A DNA stretch of 64,000 bases, taken from Zingiber officinale (taxonomy: Eukaryota; Streptophyta; Magnoliopsida; Zingiberales; Zingiberaceae). Numbering within the stretch: the first letter of the stretch is position 1; every line of letters begins with the position of its first letter. Below, in pieces: positions 35,674 through 46,770 of this stretch. The notes under the pieces are model-generated. The model did no database searches. It was given only the letters and a program-made list of their open reading frames with translations, and was not told the DNA's origin. The position numbers were made by a program, and so were the translations under genes. The stretch covers positions 115,673,794 through 115,737,793 of the forward strand of contig NC_055991.1 in NCBI RefSeq assembly GCF_018446385.1. Reading direction: 5' to 3'.

Positions 35674-36544
35674 TGATCCTGTCCGAGAGCTGAGTTGATG
35701 GACGTTGGGGATGTGGAGCTCCTGTTGACTGCTGAGGACTATGAGGGCGTAAGTCTCCTGCTGACGTGGACCTACAAACACAACGCCGAGCAGGGGAGGG
35801 GTTCCCCGACGATGGCCCTCCGACGCTCAAGTAAGATCTCCGACGAAAAAAGGAGTAGAGCCGAAAAAGAAACGAGAACTGTAGATACAGTATATATGTG
35901 TGTATACCTCCGTCGAAGTCTGGGGGTCCTTATATAAGGCTCCCAAAGGCGTGCGCTCGCTCCCCGAGGCGTGCACACTCCTCAAAGCATACCTGGAATG
36001 GATGTGTCAGAAAAGTGTGTCTGACGCCATACCATAGTAGCACGAGCATATCTCTAACGTGATAGCGGAAGTTCCACCGTACGATTCCCTGTCTGACCAT
36101 GTCGCTGACCACGCCTCTTGTCGGCGGCACTGGTTCCTAGGAAGATATCGCCAACTGCTCCCTTTGTCCTATACTGGGTCGAGCGTAAGAACCGCTCGGC
36201 TAGCACCTTTCCCTGGCCGAGCGAAGGGACCGCTCGGCTAATGCCCTCCTGGCGCCACCAAGGTCGGACCGACTTGGATGTCCGCTCGGTCGATGATTTG
36301 ATGTCTTCCTACCTGCCGGGTCGATGTCGTGTTCCTGGTTAGCCAAGTGGGATATCCGCTCGACCTTCATCTCTTCCTGCTTTGCCTTATGAGCTTCAAA
36401 AACTCGGCACCAGGCCGAGCTGTCGAGATGCCGGGTCGGTTATTCTTCTTACCGCTCGGGAAGGTTTCTCGCCCGATCGGTTGCCTACCCCGACCGTTGA
36501 CAGTTAACTTCCTACCGGGCGAGCCTCATCTTACCACCGGATCA
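35674..36544 (-). repeat. 5' LTR of the Gypsy (right)
   Basis: 871 bp with TGATCC/GGATCA ends and TTATATAAGG near 35932 as a possible TATA box. Adjacent ATAAC at 36545-36549 is the target duplication. Confidence 0.9.
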
Positions 36545-36659
36545 ATAACGAAATATCCAATATTTTTTATAAATTATTTATTAGGCTTAAAAGTTGTATT
36601 GAGATTTGACCATTTGGATGGACTCGGACATAAAACAAATGCATAGGAATTGTGATTAA

Positions 36660-37260
36660 AGATAGATTATTTATTATTCTTTAAAAGTTATATGGGATGT
36701 ATTACCTCCTACACAGTTGCAATAGCTAAGGTTTCATAGCTGTTATAACTATAATTATTTTTTTATGTTGTAGTAGATACGGTTTCATAACTGCTGCAAC
36801 AACTACAATTATTTTTCATATTGTAACAGCTACGAAATCGTAGTTGTTGCTAAGTTGTAGTAACTATAAAACCATAGCTTCTACAACTATGTAGTTGCTT
36901 CAACATGTGTAGTAAACTTTTAAATACCATAACTTTTGACTCGAATATCAAAATTAGAAAAAAAATTTTAATCGAAACTCGTTCGGAGATCTATAATTCT
37001 TAAAAAGATCATCTCATTCTAATATCCGAGTCAAAAGTTATTATTTTTAAAAGTTTATTACACAATTATAGTAGCTAAATAGTTGTAGCGGCTATAAAAT
37101 TATAATAGCTAAACTATATAGTAGCTCTAGGTTCGTAACTGCTGCAACTGTGTAGTAAACTTTTAAAGGTCGTAGTTGTAGTAGCTACGTAACCATAGTT
37201 GCTACAACATGAAAAATAAATATAGACGGAACGTTACGTACACAACCGTAGTTACAAAAC
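36660..37260. repeat. Foldback segment inside hAT-like element
   Basis: TGTGTAGTAAACTTTTAAAT with TTTTGACTCGAATAT (about 36904-36955) recurs inverted as ATATCCGAGTCAAAAGTT with AAAAGTTTATTACACA (about 37020-37065). Outside these arms are many inverted GTAGTTGCTACAAC-like words, so the whole region can fold back. No ORF. Confidence 0.75.
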
Positions 37261-37681
37261 CCACCCCTTTAATTAGGTTTTGTTCATTTCAGATTATTTA
37301 GTAATGATTTCAAAATTGTTATTTCCAAATCCATTAACCAAACAATTTATATTTCTATTATTCCATTATCTTATTTCCAAACCACTAACTAAACACCACC
37401 TTATTGTCTGTTATTTATTTGTTAATGCTTGAACAGAGTTATTATGGGGCTTCTAAATTGGTTATATTTTTTGGTGTCAAAGTGATTTTGGTATACTAAA
37501 ATTTTTGCTATATCAAAATTTTTGGTTCAATAGGTATGCAATTTATACTATAATGAAACTTCGGTATACTAAATTTTTGGTGCGATATCAGTATAAATTT
37601 TTTCTATCAAAGTTTTTGGTACAATATACGATAACGTATGAAAAACTCGATAGACCATACCGAACCAATCCTAGATATGAT

Positions 37682-38880
37682 TTTGATATTTTTAAAAAAT
37701 ATATTAATTAAAAAATAATAATTTAAAATATGTATTTTTAATTACTTGTATTTTAAATTTTTTTAATAGTCTATGTAAAATAAAATAAATCAAATCGAGT
37801 TGAGAAGCCAGCAAAGCGTGGAAGGAAAATAGGGTAAATGTGCATAGGGCTATAAACAAGTTAAGCTAAATGTTGGAGTATTTAAATTTATTTGATAAAG
37901 TAATAGATCTAATTTGAGCCTAAAATAAATCAAGCTATTGAAATAATTATTCAAACTTAGCTTGATTTATTTTTTATGAGCTTGGTTCAAGCTTGCTTAA
38001 ACTTAATTCGTTTAGATGCTATCAAGTTCTATATTTTGTTTATTTAATTGATTATTGAATTTGATAATTCAAACTTAATGTTAATTTTAAAAGATTTTTT
38101 ATTCAATATATTAATAAGAGTTTTATTAATGAACATAATTTATAAATATGGTTATGAGTATTGTTCACTAACGTTATTCATGAACGTTATTTACTAATAT
38201 TATTCATGATCATTATTCACGAACGTTATTCACGAATATTAACGAGTTAAATATATATGTGGTCAAATATGTTTGTTTATTTAATGGAGTTGTTCATATT
38301 TATTTATTTAATGATCTTATGTGTATTAAACGAACATAAACAATTTCTTAGTAAGCTGAACACTAAGCTTATAAATGAACGTTCGGTTCATTTATGGCCC
38401 TAGAGCATCAAATTTTTTATTAAATATTTAAAAAAATTAACACCTTTTGAAGTTTTTATAAAATATAATATAATAATGTATTTCTCATTTTAAAAATATT
38501 CTTATTCCAATAAAATTATAACTAATATGATTTCAACAACTATTATAATATAAAATAAAAATAATTTAATTTAATTAAAATTATTATTATTAAAATATTT
38601 TTTATCAATTATTATTAAAACTATTATAAGAATTATGATTATAATTATAATATTAGAGTAAATATATTTTTAAATTTTAAAATATATTAAGGTGTTTTTT
38701 TAAAAAAATATTATTTTGTTGTTTTAATTATTATTAAAAAATAGACTAAAGCGGACGGTCATTTATCAAAGTTAGCTACATATGTTGACTCTTTTAAAGT
38801 TGAGTGCGTGTTTTAAATAAATTACCGTTAAGATTACATTAAATATGGGTACTTTAAAATATATTTTAATTAACTTAAAA
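37682..38880. other. Duplicated AT-rich flank of RDM4 copy C
   Basis: No gene. It is paralogous to 9690-10800, with the same order of blocks (GAAGGAAAATAGG, TTCATTTATGGCC, AGTTGAGTGCGTG). It proves that copy C was a full duplicated unit before the nested insertions. Confidence 0.75.
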
Positions 38881-38899
38881 AAAACCTGTATGATTTAAT

Positions 38900-40470
38900 T
38901 AATATCAAAGTAAATTATTTTTTATAATTTAATAATAGAAGAAAAGAGAATTGAAGAGGGAATTTTCTTATTCAATCGTTCTAATAAACACCCCTATTTA
39001 TAGGATAGGTGGAGAGGTACATCAATAAAAGAATACAATAATATATCAATCAATAATCAAATCAAATTAATTATCTATTATAGCACTTTTCCATAGATGA
39101 TTGATTGAGAATCTCATGCTGGCTCATTAAAACCTTGTCAGTAAAACACAGTGAAAAAACTTGATCGAAGGAAAAAGAGCATAGCGATAGATACTCCTAT
39201 GATTTTAATCACTGAAAATTCTTTATTTGATACATCCATATCTTGTGCACTTATTTGTTGAGTATTAACATCGACAATGCTTGTGTGAATAAATCAACTA
39301 CATTGTCACTAAAATGAATTTACAGGACATCAATATCACCTTTCTTTTGAAGTCCATGTGTGTAGAAGAATTTTGATAAAGTATGCTTCTTTCTATCCCC
39401 TTTAATATAGCATTTCTTTAGTTGTTGTTAATTCACATGATTCTTGAATATGCAGAATCATAGATCTCAACCATATATATTCTCGACTTGTTTCATGAAT
39501 TGCAATGATTTCAGAGTAATTTGATGATGTCCTTGTTAAAGCTTGTTTTGTTAACTTCCATGATATAGGAATGTCTCCTTATACAAACACATAATTTGTT
39601 TGAGATATAGCTTTATCTAGATTTGAAAGATAACCTACATCTTCATATCTTATTAAAGATAAATATGTTCTTATCGAATAAAATAATTTCATGTCTGTTG
39701 TACTATGAAGGTAATGAATATATGTTTTACATCATTCTAATGTTTTCAGGTTGGAGAAGAGCCATATTTTTCTAAAAGGTTAATAGAAAATGTAATATTT
39801 GGGTGAGTGTAATTGGTAGATATGATAATGTACCAATTCTATTAAGATATGGTACTTTTGGACCAATAATATTTTCTCCATCTTTGAGTTGACGAAAAAG
39901 ATTTTTTTTTTAATATCAAGTGATCGAACAACCATTGATGAAAGCAATGAATGTATATTATCCATATAAAAATACTTTAGCTTTCTTTGCGTATGAGGAC
40001 TGATGAACAAATATTACTTTTGGTAAATGTTCAATTTGCAATCCAAGAGAAATTTAGATCAATCGGCATATACTACCACAATTGCAAACCTTCTTCTATC
40101 TTTTTTGTAAAATGCATTGAAAAATAATATTATTTGTATAACTTTCTTATAATAATTATTCACTTAAACGATTTTACCACATGCACTCTGATTACTTTAA
40201 TTCATATAATAATTTTTGCAACTTTATTAAAAACATAATCTTTGGGGGTTACATCATTTGCTGATAGTGTTTTGAATCCTTAAAGGATTTTCGTGTATAT
40301 ATCATTATCAAGTGAACCATATAGATATGCAGTGATCACATCCATAAGTCACATGTCCATTTTTTCTGATACAACCAAGCTAAAAAAAATCAAAAAGTAG
40401 TGACATCCATCACAGGTAAATATGTTTCTTCATAATTAATTCCATGTCTTTGTGAGAAATCTTAAGCTAT
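38900..40470 (-). pseudogene. Ancient Copia pol relic (RT and RNase H end)
   Basis: Minus-strand fragments in shifting frames read like Copia RT and RNase H: DFSQRHGINYEETYLPVMDV near 40440-40400, GYLSNLDKAISQTNYVFVY near 39620, QALTRTSSNYSEIIAIHETS near 39530 and DFKRKVILMS near 39340. The RT continues on the other side of the CACTA element at 46172-46075 (IGYKWMFIQKK). Many stops and frameshifts; long dead. Confidence 0.75.
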
Positions 40471-40496
40471 AAGCACTACAACAAAAACTGCAAACG

Positions 40497-40745
40497 ACAA
40501 CACCCCTACAACAACGGTTTTAAGAGAAAGCGTTGCGTATTTGCTCAAAGACAACGGTTTTTGCCAAAACCGTTGTCTTTGAACTCCCCATTAAATATAA
40601 AAGACAACGGTTTTGGCAAAATTGTTGTCATTGAGCAATATTTTTTTAAAACGACAACACTTTTTACAACGGTTTTATAAACCGTTGTCTTTATCAGCGT
40701 TTTTAGCGTCTACGACAACAATTTTGAAAAAAACCGTTGTAATTG
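40497..40745. repeat. Left subterminal repeats of CACTA
   Basis: Repeated ACAACGGTTTT and AAAACCGTTGT words in both orientations, the usual transposase-binding arrangement. 40550-40580 is a long near-palindrome. Confidence 0.85.
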
Positions 40746-40979
40746 AATTTGGTCATTTTCCCCCTCACTGTTTTCCTTTCCCTCGCTGTTTTCTTTTCGG
40801 CGCCGTATTTTTCCTTCGCGCTCCCGACCCTAGGGCAATTTTCTTTCCCTCTCCTCATACAATCTCTTCACGCCATCCCGTCGACCACTGGATCTTCCTC
40901 CACAACGGTGTGCTCTCCTCTCTCTCTCATTCTCACCCTCACTCTTGATTTGTCTACCTTTGCCTCCTAAAGGTTTGAG
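40746..40979 (+). promoter_or_regulatory. CT-rich leader before the PAD4-like fragment
   Basis: CT-rich DNA typical of a plant 5' UTR/promoter, likely captured with the gene fragment. No ORF is convincing. Confidence 0.35.
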
Positions 40980-41195
40980 ATGAGCCATGTCCTTGGTGCG
41001 CTCCTTGCATCTTCCCCTCTTCTGGCACAAGCCTGGACCCGCTGCCTGCGTGCCAATGCAGGTAGCGCCAACTTCGTCATTGACAGGAGCGACGATGCGG
41101 TCTTCATCACCTTCTCCGGGACGCAAGCCGTCGCTTCATCGTCTGGCCTTGGCAGAGGGTTCTTTGAACCTGTTTCCCTATATAGCAACACACAC
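40980..41195 (+). pseudogene. PAD4/EDS1-family lipase-like fragment
   Basis: The ORF from 40980 starts SHVLGALLASSPLLAQAWTR (after M) and goes on with ANFVIDRSDDAVFITFSGTQ and GFFEPVSLYSN. This resembles the N-terminus of monocot PAD4-like proteins of the EDS1/PAD4/SAG101 immune lipase family. After about 70 residues the match ends; the ORF continues to 41351 with unrelated sequence. The lipase-like catalytic part and the C-terminal EP domain are missing. The assignment rests on memory of the family's start, so treat it as likely rather than certain. Confidence 0.55.
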
Positions 41196-41549
41196 GACTG
41201 CAAAGGGTCTATAGCAGACTGCAAAGGCATCAGGATTTTAGCCATGGCATCCTTGTTTATTGTTGTTTCTGTTCATGTCTATAGAACTACAGCAGAGTCG
41301 GAGATGCATATTTCTACATTATATGCTCCAAGAAGACTGCCCATTTTCTAACAAAGAGAGTCAACAAATTTCAGTCAAAATAGGCTAATTTTTCCATGCC
41401 TGGAGAAGGCAGCAGAATCTTTGATGTCCAAGTAAGTTTGATCTGCTTTCCATCATAAAATTAGCATGTGACCTCTTCTATACTCCTTTTGTTGTTTAGT
41501 CAGTATTAAGATAAGAAGTTCTGATTTTAAATCATTAATTAGTATTAGG

Positions 41550-42870
41550 ATGGCGCCGAAGCCGCTGGACTACGAGTTGCTGAATGAGAATGTGAAGAAA
41601 GTTGCATATGCTGTCAAAGGGGAGCTTTACCTGCGGGCTTCGGAGTTGCAGAAGGAGGGGAAGAAGGTTATGATGCTTTCTCATACACAATTTTCGTTGA
41701 TTGTGCCACAACAAGATTTGAGTTAAATAGAATAAATTTTATTGAAAGAGACTCTTATTTCGATTCCTGAAAGATCTGACTTTGATTGTTTTTTTTTTCC
41801 ATTCTTGTTATCTGGTTGAAGATATCTTCCTGGGTTATTTAGCACTGTATATGTTTGCTTTATTGCTTGTATCAAGATATGAAGTGCACATATGCCTTTG
41901 ATTCTTTTTATTGTTAGCTTGTTGGGATGCCACTTGTGAGATTAAAATTTGAGGTTATAATACTGCACTCCCCTTGCAATTTATTCTTAAGAAACAAGAT
42001 ACAAGTTAGACTTACTTTCCATGAGATTGGTTTTTTTTTTGTTTGCATATTATTTTCACAAATGTCGGGAACCCTCATGCTATCGGATAGAAGCCATTAA
42101 CATTTCCCCGTCAGGTGTCCATTTTCTCTTTATTCTTTCTTAAAAACTACTTGTATCAAAGTGTTCATCATTCTTCTCTATTGCTTGACTTAAGGAACTC
42201 AGTGAGAAAAAATCATCTTCACAAGTCAAAAATGCCTTGTACATGGAGCAATTTCTCCTTCATTGTGCTCCCTGAGATAAAGAGACATTTTCCATTAGAT
42301 TTCTCTTTTTAATGGTGTAATTTTTTACCTATACTATTCACCAGGTGGTAGCATTGTGCCAAGCTCCATTTCTATTGGATGACCCTAATGTCGGGCTTTT
42401 ATTCCCAGCAGATGTCATTGCAAGAGCTAAACATTATCTTTCATTGAATTCGGGTAGTTTAGGTATTCACATATTCCTACAAATTTCAACTCACAGTCTA
42501 CTTAAACCTTTTCCTTTTTGATGCAGTCTGTTTCTCAAGCTAAACTGCTTTGCAACTTGTTTCCTCTTGTTAACGGTGATCTGGAAAAGAAATGTATTCT
42601 GTACTTGTTTGTGCATTTGTAACCCAAGCAATTTTTATGTTGACCTTTTCATAACATTTGTGTCATATTCCAGTTTTTAGTTGTATCTTTATATGTAACA
42701 AACCCAAATCATCATCTGCAGGCCTTGTTATTTTTTTCATGTTGATGAGTAAATATTGTTTTAGTCATTCTGATAAGAATCTCAACTTTCTTTCGAGCAA
42801 TCAGGTGCATATAGTGATTCTCGAGGACTTCCTGGAATTAGGAAAGAATTTGCAGAGTTCATTGAAAAAT
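41550..42870 (+). pseudogene. Glutamate:glyoxylate aminotransferase fragment
   Basis: Four exon-like pieces encode the N-terminal region of the peroxisomal photorespiratory aminotransferase (alanine aminotransferase-like family). 41550-41666 begins MAPKPLDYELLNENVKK and has GELYLRASELQKEGKK. 42056-42114 has NVGNPHAIG, then TAG instead of a glutamine codon, then KPLTFPRQ. 42345-42462 gives VVALCQAPFLLDDPNVGLLF. 42805-42870 gives AYSDSRGLPGIRKE. One acceptor (GCAT before 42050) is broken. The PLP-binding and C-terminal parts are absent. The exon-intron layout shows capture from genomic DNA, not from mRNA. Confidence 0.85.
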
Positions 42871-42926
42871 CTATGCATGAGTTGGACTTTTTTATTTCTT
42901 CTTCTAACTCTTGACATTTTGTATGG

Positions 42927-44242
42927 CCGATAAGTCATTTGCAAGCGATGTTCAATCGAACTATCAGATTATTAGAAGCAGGTATCGAGCCAGTGTAAGT
43001 CCATTTGCATGTCTAAATATCATTTTGTTTATCATTCAGCCACCATATTTTATTATCATCTTTTTTATGCCAGATATGTATTTGACGGTCAACCTCCAGA
43101 GTTGAAGAAACAAGAACTTGCCAAAAGGCTAGTCTTTACAGTTTTGTCATTGCCCCCCTCCTTTTTTTTTGTTGCAAGATAATGATAATCTTTAAGCTTA
43201 TTTTATTCTTTAGATATTTAAAGAGGAAAGATGCAACTAACGATCTGAACACAACAATTGAGGTCATTGCTTGTGCATAACAAGTACCTTTATTGGGACT
43301 CCTTAGTGTGCTAGAATTTCTTTTGCTGTCTTGGTTACATTTGTTGTTTGCAAACTGGTGATTTGGAGGGAATTGAAAAGTACTGCAAAAGGACTGTCAA
43401 GGTAATCTTTGATATTGCTATTTTATTGGAAATTACCATGAGGATCTTATTGATTATGATGCAATCAACATAAAGTTAGCATGTTGATTATCTGTTTTCT
43501 TCATATGTAACATAGAGTTTCTTTAAATATATTTTGAACTTTCAAATTACTTTCTTGAAGAATTTGATTCCAGTAGATGACTGTAGAGTTTTTTCACAGG
43601 TAACCAAGCAACATAATGAAGATTGTAAACGTCTCTTAAGACTAATGGGTGTGCCTACTATTGAGGTAAACTAGTCCACTTTCACTTATTGAATTCTTTA
43701 TCCTTGCTACAAGAATTTGAACTAACAATGACACAATTTTACTTTCTCTTGCAAACATTTCCTAAAGCTGCATGCAATTGCTTAATATACAAGTATTGTA
43801 TCTCTAGTTTTAGAAGCTAAACTCATCTTTCTGATCTAAAGGCACCTTGTGAAGCAGAAGCTCAATGCGCAGCTCTTTGCAAAAGTGACAAGGTAAAATG
43901 ATGCAATGTAACACATTCTATTTTATTTTTTTAACTTTAATATCCTAAACGTATTTGTTTGTTATCAATCTCTAGGTGTTTGCGGTTGCCTCAGAAAACA
44001 TGGATACTTTAACTTTTGGGGTACCAAGGTTTCTCCATCATTTAATGGATCCTAGTTCCAAAAAAATCTCTGTGATGGAATTTGACATTTCAAAGGTATA
44101 TTTATTCTGCTTATTGCTAATTGAATTACTGTATTTATTCTCATCCTTATTTTTCAGGTTCTTGAAGAGCTAAGACTCACTATGGATCAGTTCATTGATT
44201 TGTGTATTCTCTCTGGATGTGATTATTGTGATAACATTAAAG
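42927..44242 (+). pseudogene. Flap endonuclease 1 (FEN1) fragment
   Basis: Eight exon-like pieces (to 42994, 43074-43127, 43214-43262, 43356-43401, 43600-43665, 43842-43892, 43976-44095, 44158-44242) encode FEN1 from SHLQAMFNRTIRLLEAG to [14 protein letters not shown]. Recognisable are [31 protein letters not shown] and the EAEA pair of catalytic glutamates. In [10 protein letters not shown] one metal-binding aspartate (human D179 position) is asparagine; GCDYCD is retained. The first about 60 residues and the helix-hairpin-helix and PCNA-binding C-terminus are missing. The exon 43127 donor is GC and one acceptor is GCAA. FEN1 normally processes Okazaki flaps; this copy should be inactive. 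Confidence 0.9.
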
Positions 44243-45639
44243 GTAAACTTTCTTATGAGATATTGTACATTCAACAAGTTTAACATACAAGGCTAGTACT
44301 CTACTGCTTACTGTTTACGAAATTTGATAACTAATGTTCATTCAAATCTCTAGTATGATAATGCTTGTGTGGTTGAATATGGTGTCAGTGCTACAACTGT
44401 TCCATGTCTATGTTACTTGGACTTGATATAGTTCAACATGAGTATGATCGCAATCTCTGACATGGCTATTTTTACAAATTGTATATGTGTTCAATAGGAT
44501 TAGTGATTGTTCACTCTTAGTGTCACTGTTTGAGTGTCATTATCCAAGTATCTATATCCAACGCAGATTTGGGCAGCTATGTCATGCTTTGGAATTTTCC
44601 ATTTTTTTTTAAATGTTTGGTTGAAGGAAAAAAAAACTCTGTTTCTACATTTGATGTTCCATGAAATAAATTATACACATACCTTTGCCCAATACCTCAT
44701 TCTAACATTTGATGTTACATGACGCTTATTTAGTTGTTTCTGCATTATGCAAGGACTGACGGTTAAATTATATTTTGTGAATACCAGAGTTCTTTTCCTT
44801 TCAGACACAACCTTGATATTCCTCTTCCAATGTGTTACTCATGAATGCAGCTGATTGAGAGAGGATTTATTATTATTATTATTAGAACCATATTTCGATA
44901 AGGCTCCTTGAGTCACATGGAGTACATTAGTTGGAAGAGTTTCTCCATTTCTTCTAGCAGTGGCTAACAGTTCTGCAACATGTACAAATAGATACTCAAA
45001 GATTATGTTCAAGGGTAGTCATAAGTTTGAGTCAATGTAAAACTTGATGAAGTTGCAAAAAATCCTCTTTAAACCAGTCATTAGTTGAAAACGTAAGAGA
45101 AGGAGGAAAATTTACAATTGTCTATTTTTTTCCCTAACTGGATAAAAGTAGTTTTTTAGTTGCTCTTATTCTTTGGTAATCATATTTATAGTAATTTTGA
45201 CTATAACCACCTCAAACATGCAACTTCGAGTATAAAATGGCATGTTTCCTTGTATTGCTTATTTTCCAAGAATTCATGTTGTCATGTAGATTATAATCTG
45301 GAATTATGGAATTTTATAAGTTTTGTTGAATTTTTCTTTTGCAGGTGGGGCAATTCGTGAGGCTTGAGTTTTTTTTATGCAAGAAGTGAGCTTTGTTAGG
45401 ATGTAGCTTGCCTTGCTAATTTGTAAATTAAAAGCGCGCCATATGGAGAACAACAAATGGAAAATATGTGATTTAATGTATATGGAGAACAGTAATGGAA
45501 AACATGTGTATTTTGATGAGTAACAACTCATTTTGTATATATGGATGTTTATTTTGGATTTAATGTAGTAAATAATTAGTTTTGTATTGGTGGTTTGCTT
45601 ATAGTAAAATAAGATTGGTTGTTTGGTATTAATGAACAT
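44243..45639. other. CACTA interior without recognised gene
   Basis: Intron-like AT-rich DNA after the last FEN1 exon, with a TTA/TTAT microsatellite near 44868. A possible last exon at 45345 (after TTTGCAG) was not recognised. Confidence 0.5.
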
Positions 45640-46050
45640 TAAAGACAACAGTTAAAAATGTTGTAAAAACTATGTAAACCACAACGATTTTTTTTAAAAA
45701 AAAAGTGATAAAAGACAACGGTTTTATCCGTTGTAAAATATATTAAAACTGTTGTAAAAAAAGTAAAACGAGTAAATATTATCTACAACAACAGTTTATA
45801 TCTGTTGTAAAAAAAGTCTACCACAACGATTTATTTCTGTTGTTGAAATTATCTACTACAACGATTTTAAAACGTTGTCGTATCCTTCGTAGCCAAATTT
45901 TGAGCATATATACAACAACGGATAAAAACTGTTGTCAAATGTCTACAAAGACAATGGATTCAAAACCGTTGTCGTAGGACCATACATTCTACAACACCCT
46001 CAGTTACAACGGTTTTTTCACCCTACGACAACAGATAATATCCGTTATCG
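45640..46050. repeat. Right subterminal repeats of CACTA
   Basis: ACAACGGTTTT, AAAACCGTTGT and degraded versions, mirror of the left end. Confidence 0.85.
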
Positions 46051-46074
46051 TTTGCAGTTTTTGTTGTAGTGAAG

Positions 46075-46172
46075 TCTGGTTTTGCATCTCATAATTTCTC
46101 CTTTTTATTTTTTTTTGTATAAACATCCATTTATATCCTATTAGCATTACATCATTAGGTGTTCAAACTACA
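46075..46172 (-). pseudogene. Ancient Copia RT relic, piece between two insertions
   Basis: Minus strand reads like TPNDVMLIGYKWMFIQKK, an RT start motif (GYKWVF type) that continues left of the CACTA element. It is trapped between the CACTA end and the next Copia LTR. Confidence 0.6.
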
Positions 46173-46755
46173 CGTTGGTTATTATCTTTAATTAGTGGGC
46201 TTAATTATAAGTTGTGGATATGAGTACAAATCGAACCCATTAAAGTGATCTAACTTAGGCTTATTGGGTTATAGTTGTTGGATGTAGACCTTGCATGTGT
46301 AAAACCTATAGCCCCATATCTATTATTATCTATATGATGATAATAGATGTTTAGTATATATATGGACTTATAGTCCCGCATCTATTATTATCTATGGGTT
46401 AATAATAGATATCCACTATATATAGGGTTGGTCCCCAAGGATTTAGGGGGAAAATCTTGATAGAGCTTTTGGTTCCCCATTGATCTAAAGTTTTTTGGTG
46501 TCGTCACCCTAAGTTCCTTGGAAGACCTTCCTTTTCTTTCCATTGCATCTTCTTCCACAGAGATTTCTGGACGACGCTAAAGACAAGGATAACTCTTCAA
46601 TCAGGTTCCTTGTCATATTTGTATATGTACTTATTTTTCTTATACCATGTCCTCGATGAAATGAATATTCATGCTCACATGTGCTTATTTTTCTATTCTA
46701 ATTCTTATTTTGATTGTCTAGAATTCATGCGGCTTAGGTTTTACTAAAACTATCA
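46173..46755 (+). repeat. 5' LTR of Copia
   Basis: 583 bp with TATATATAGGGTTGG near 46414 as a likely promoter. Its first 240 bases match 56429 onward. Confidence 0.85.
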
Positions 46756-46757
46756 AT

Positions 46758-46770
46758 TGGTATCAAAGCC
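46758..46770 (+). other. Primer binding site
   Basis: TGGTATCAAAGCC, two bases after the LTR, is a tRNA-Met-type primer site with one change from the usual TGGTATCAGAGC. Confidence 0.88.

Larger units (their letters stand above)
20679..36544 (-). mobile_element. Tat/Retand-type Gypsy retrotransposon with nested Copia
   Basis: Two LTRs with TGATCC/GGATCA ends are flanked by ATAAC (20674-20678 and 36545-36549). On the minus strand follow the primer site, gag, protease, reverse transcriptase, two RNase H domains and integrase. Then come a 64-bp tandem array, an antisense extra ORF, a polypurine tract and the 3' LTR. The second (archaeal-type) RNase H and antisense ORF mark the Tat group (Retand/Grande/RIRE2-like). 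Many stops and clearly diverged LTRs show that it is old and immobile. Confidence 0.92.
20501..37673. mobile_element. hAT-like MITE split by the Gypsy insertion
   Basis: The left end TAGGGGTGGGAGAAATACC and the right end CCGAACCAATCCTA form imperfect inverted ends. They are flanked by CATATGAT (20493-20500) and GATATGAT (37674-37681), an 8-bp duplication with one mismatch. Copy B has ATATGATTTTGATATTT uninterrupted near 16695, an apparent empty site. Without the 15.9-kb Gypsy the element is about 1.3 kb and has no transposase. Confidence 0.6.
40474..46071 (+). mobile_element. Non-autonomous CACTA element carrying three gene fragments
   Basis: The 5598-bp element starts CACTACAACAAAAACTGCAA and ends with the inverted copy TTGCAGTTTTTGTTGTAGTG. 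AAG flanks both sides (40471-40473 and 46072-46074), the 3-bp duplication expected for CACTA. Both ends have dense subterminal repeats. I see no transposase. Inside lie fragments of a PAD4-like lipase, glutamate:glyoxylate aminotransferase and FEN1, all on the plus strand. Confidence 0.95.

Noticed and set aside
41550-44242. Functional aminotransferase or FEN1 gene
   Set aside because: Both lack essential parts, splice sites are damaged and a stop is present; they lie within a CACTA element.
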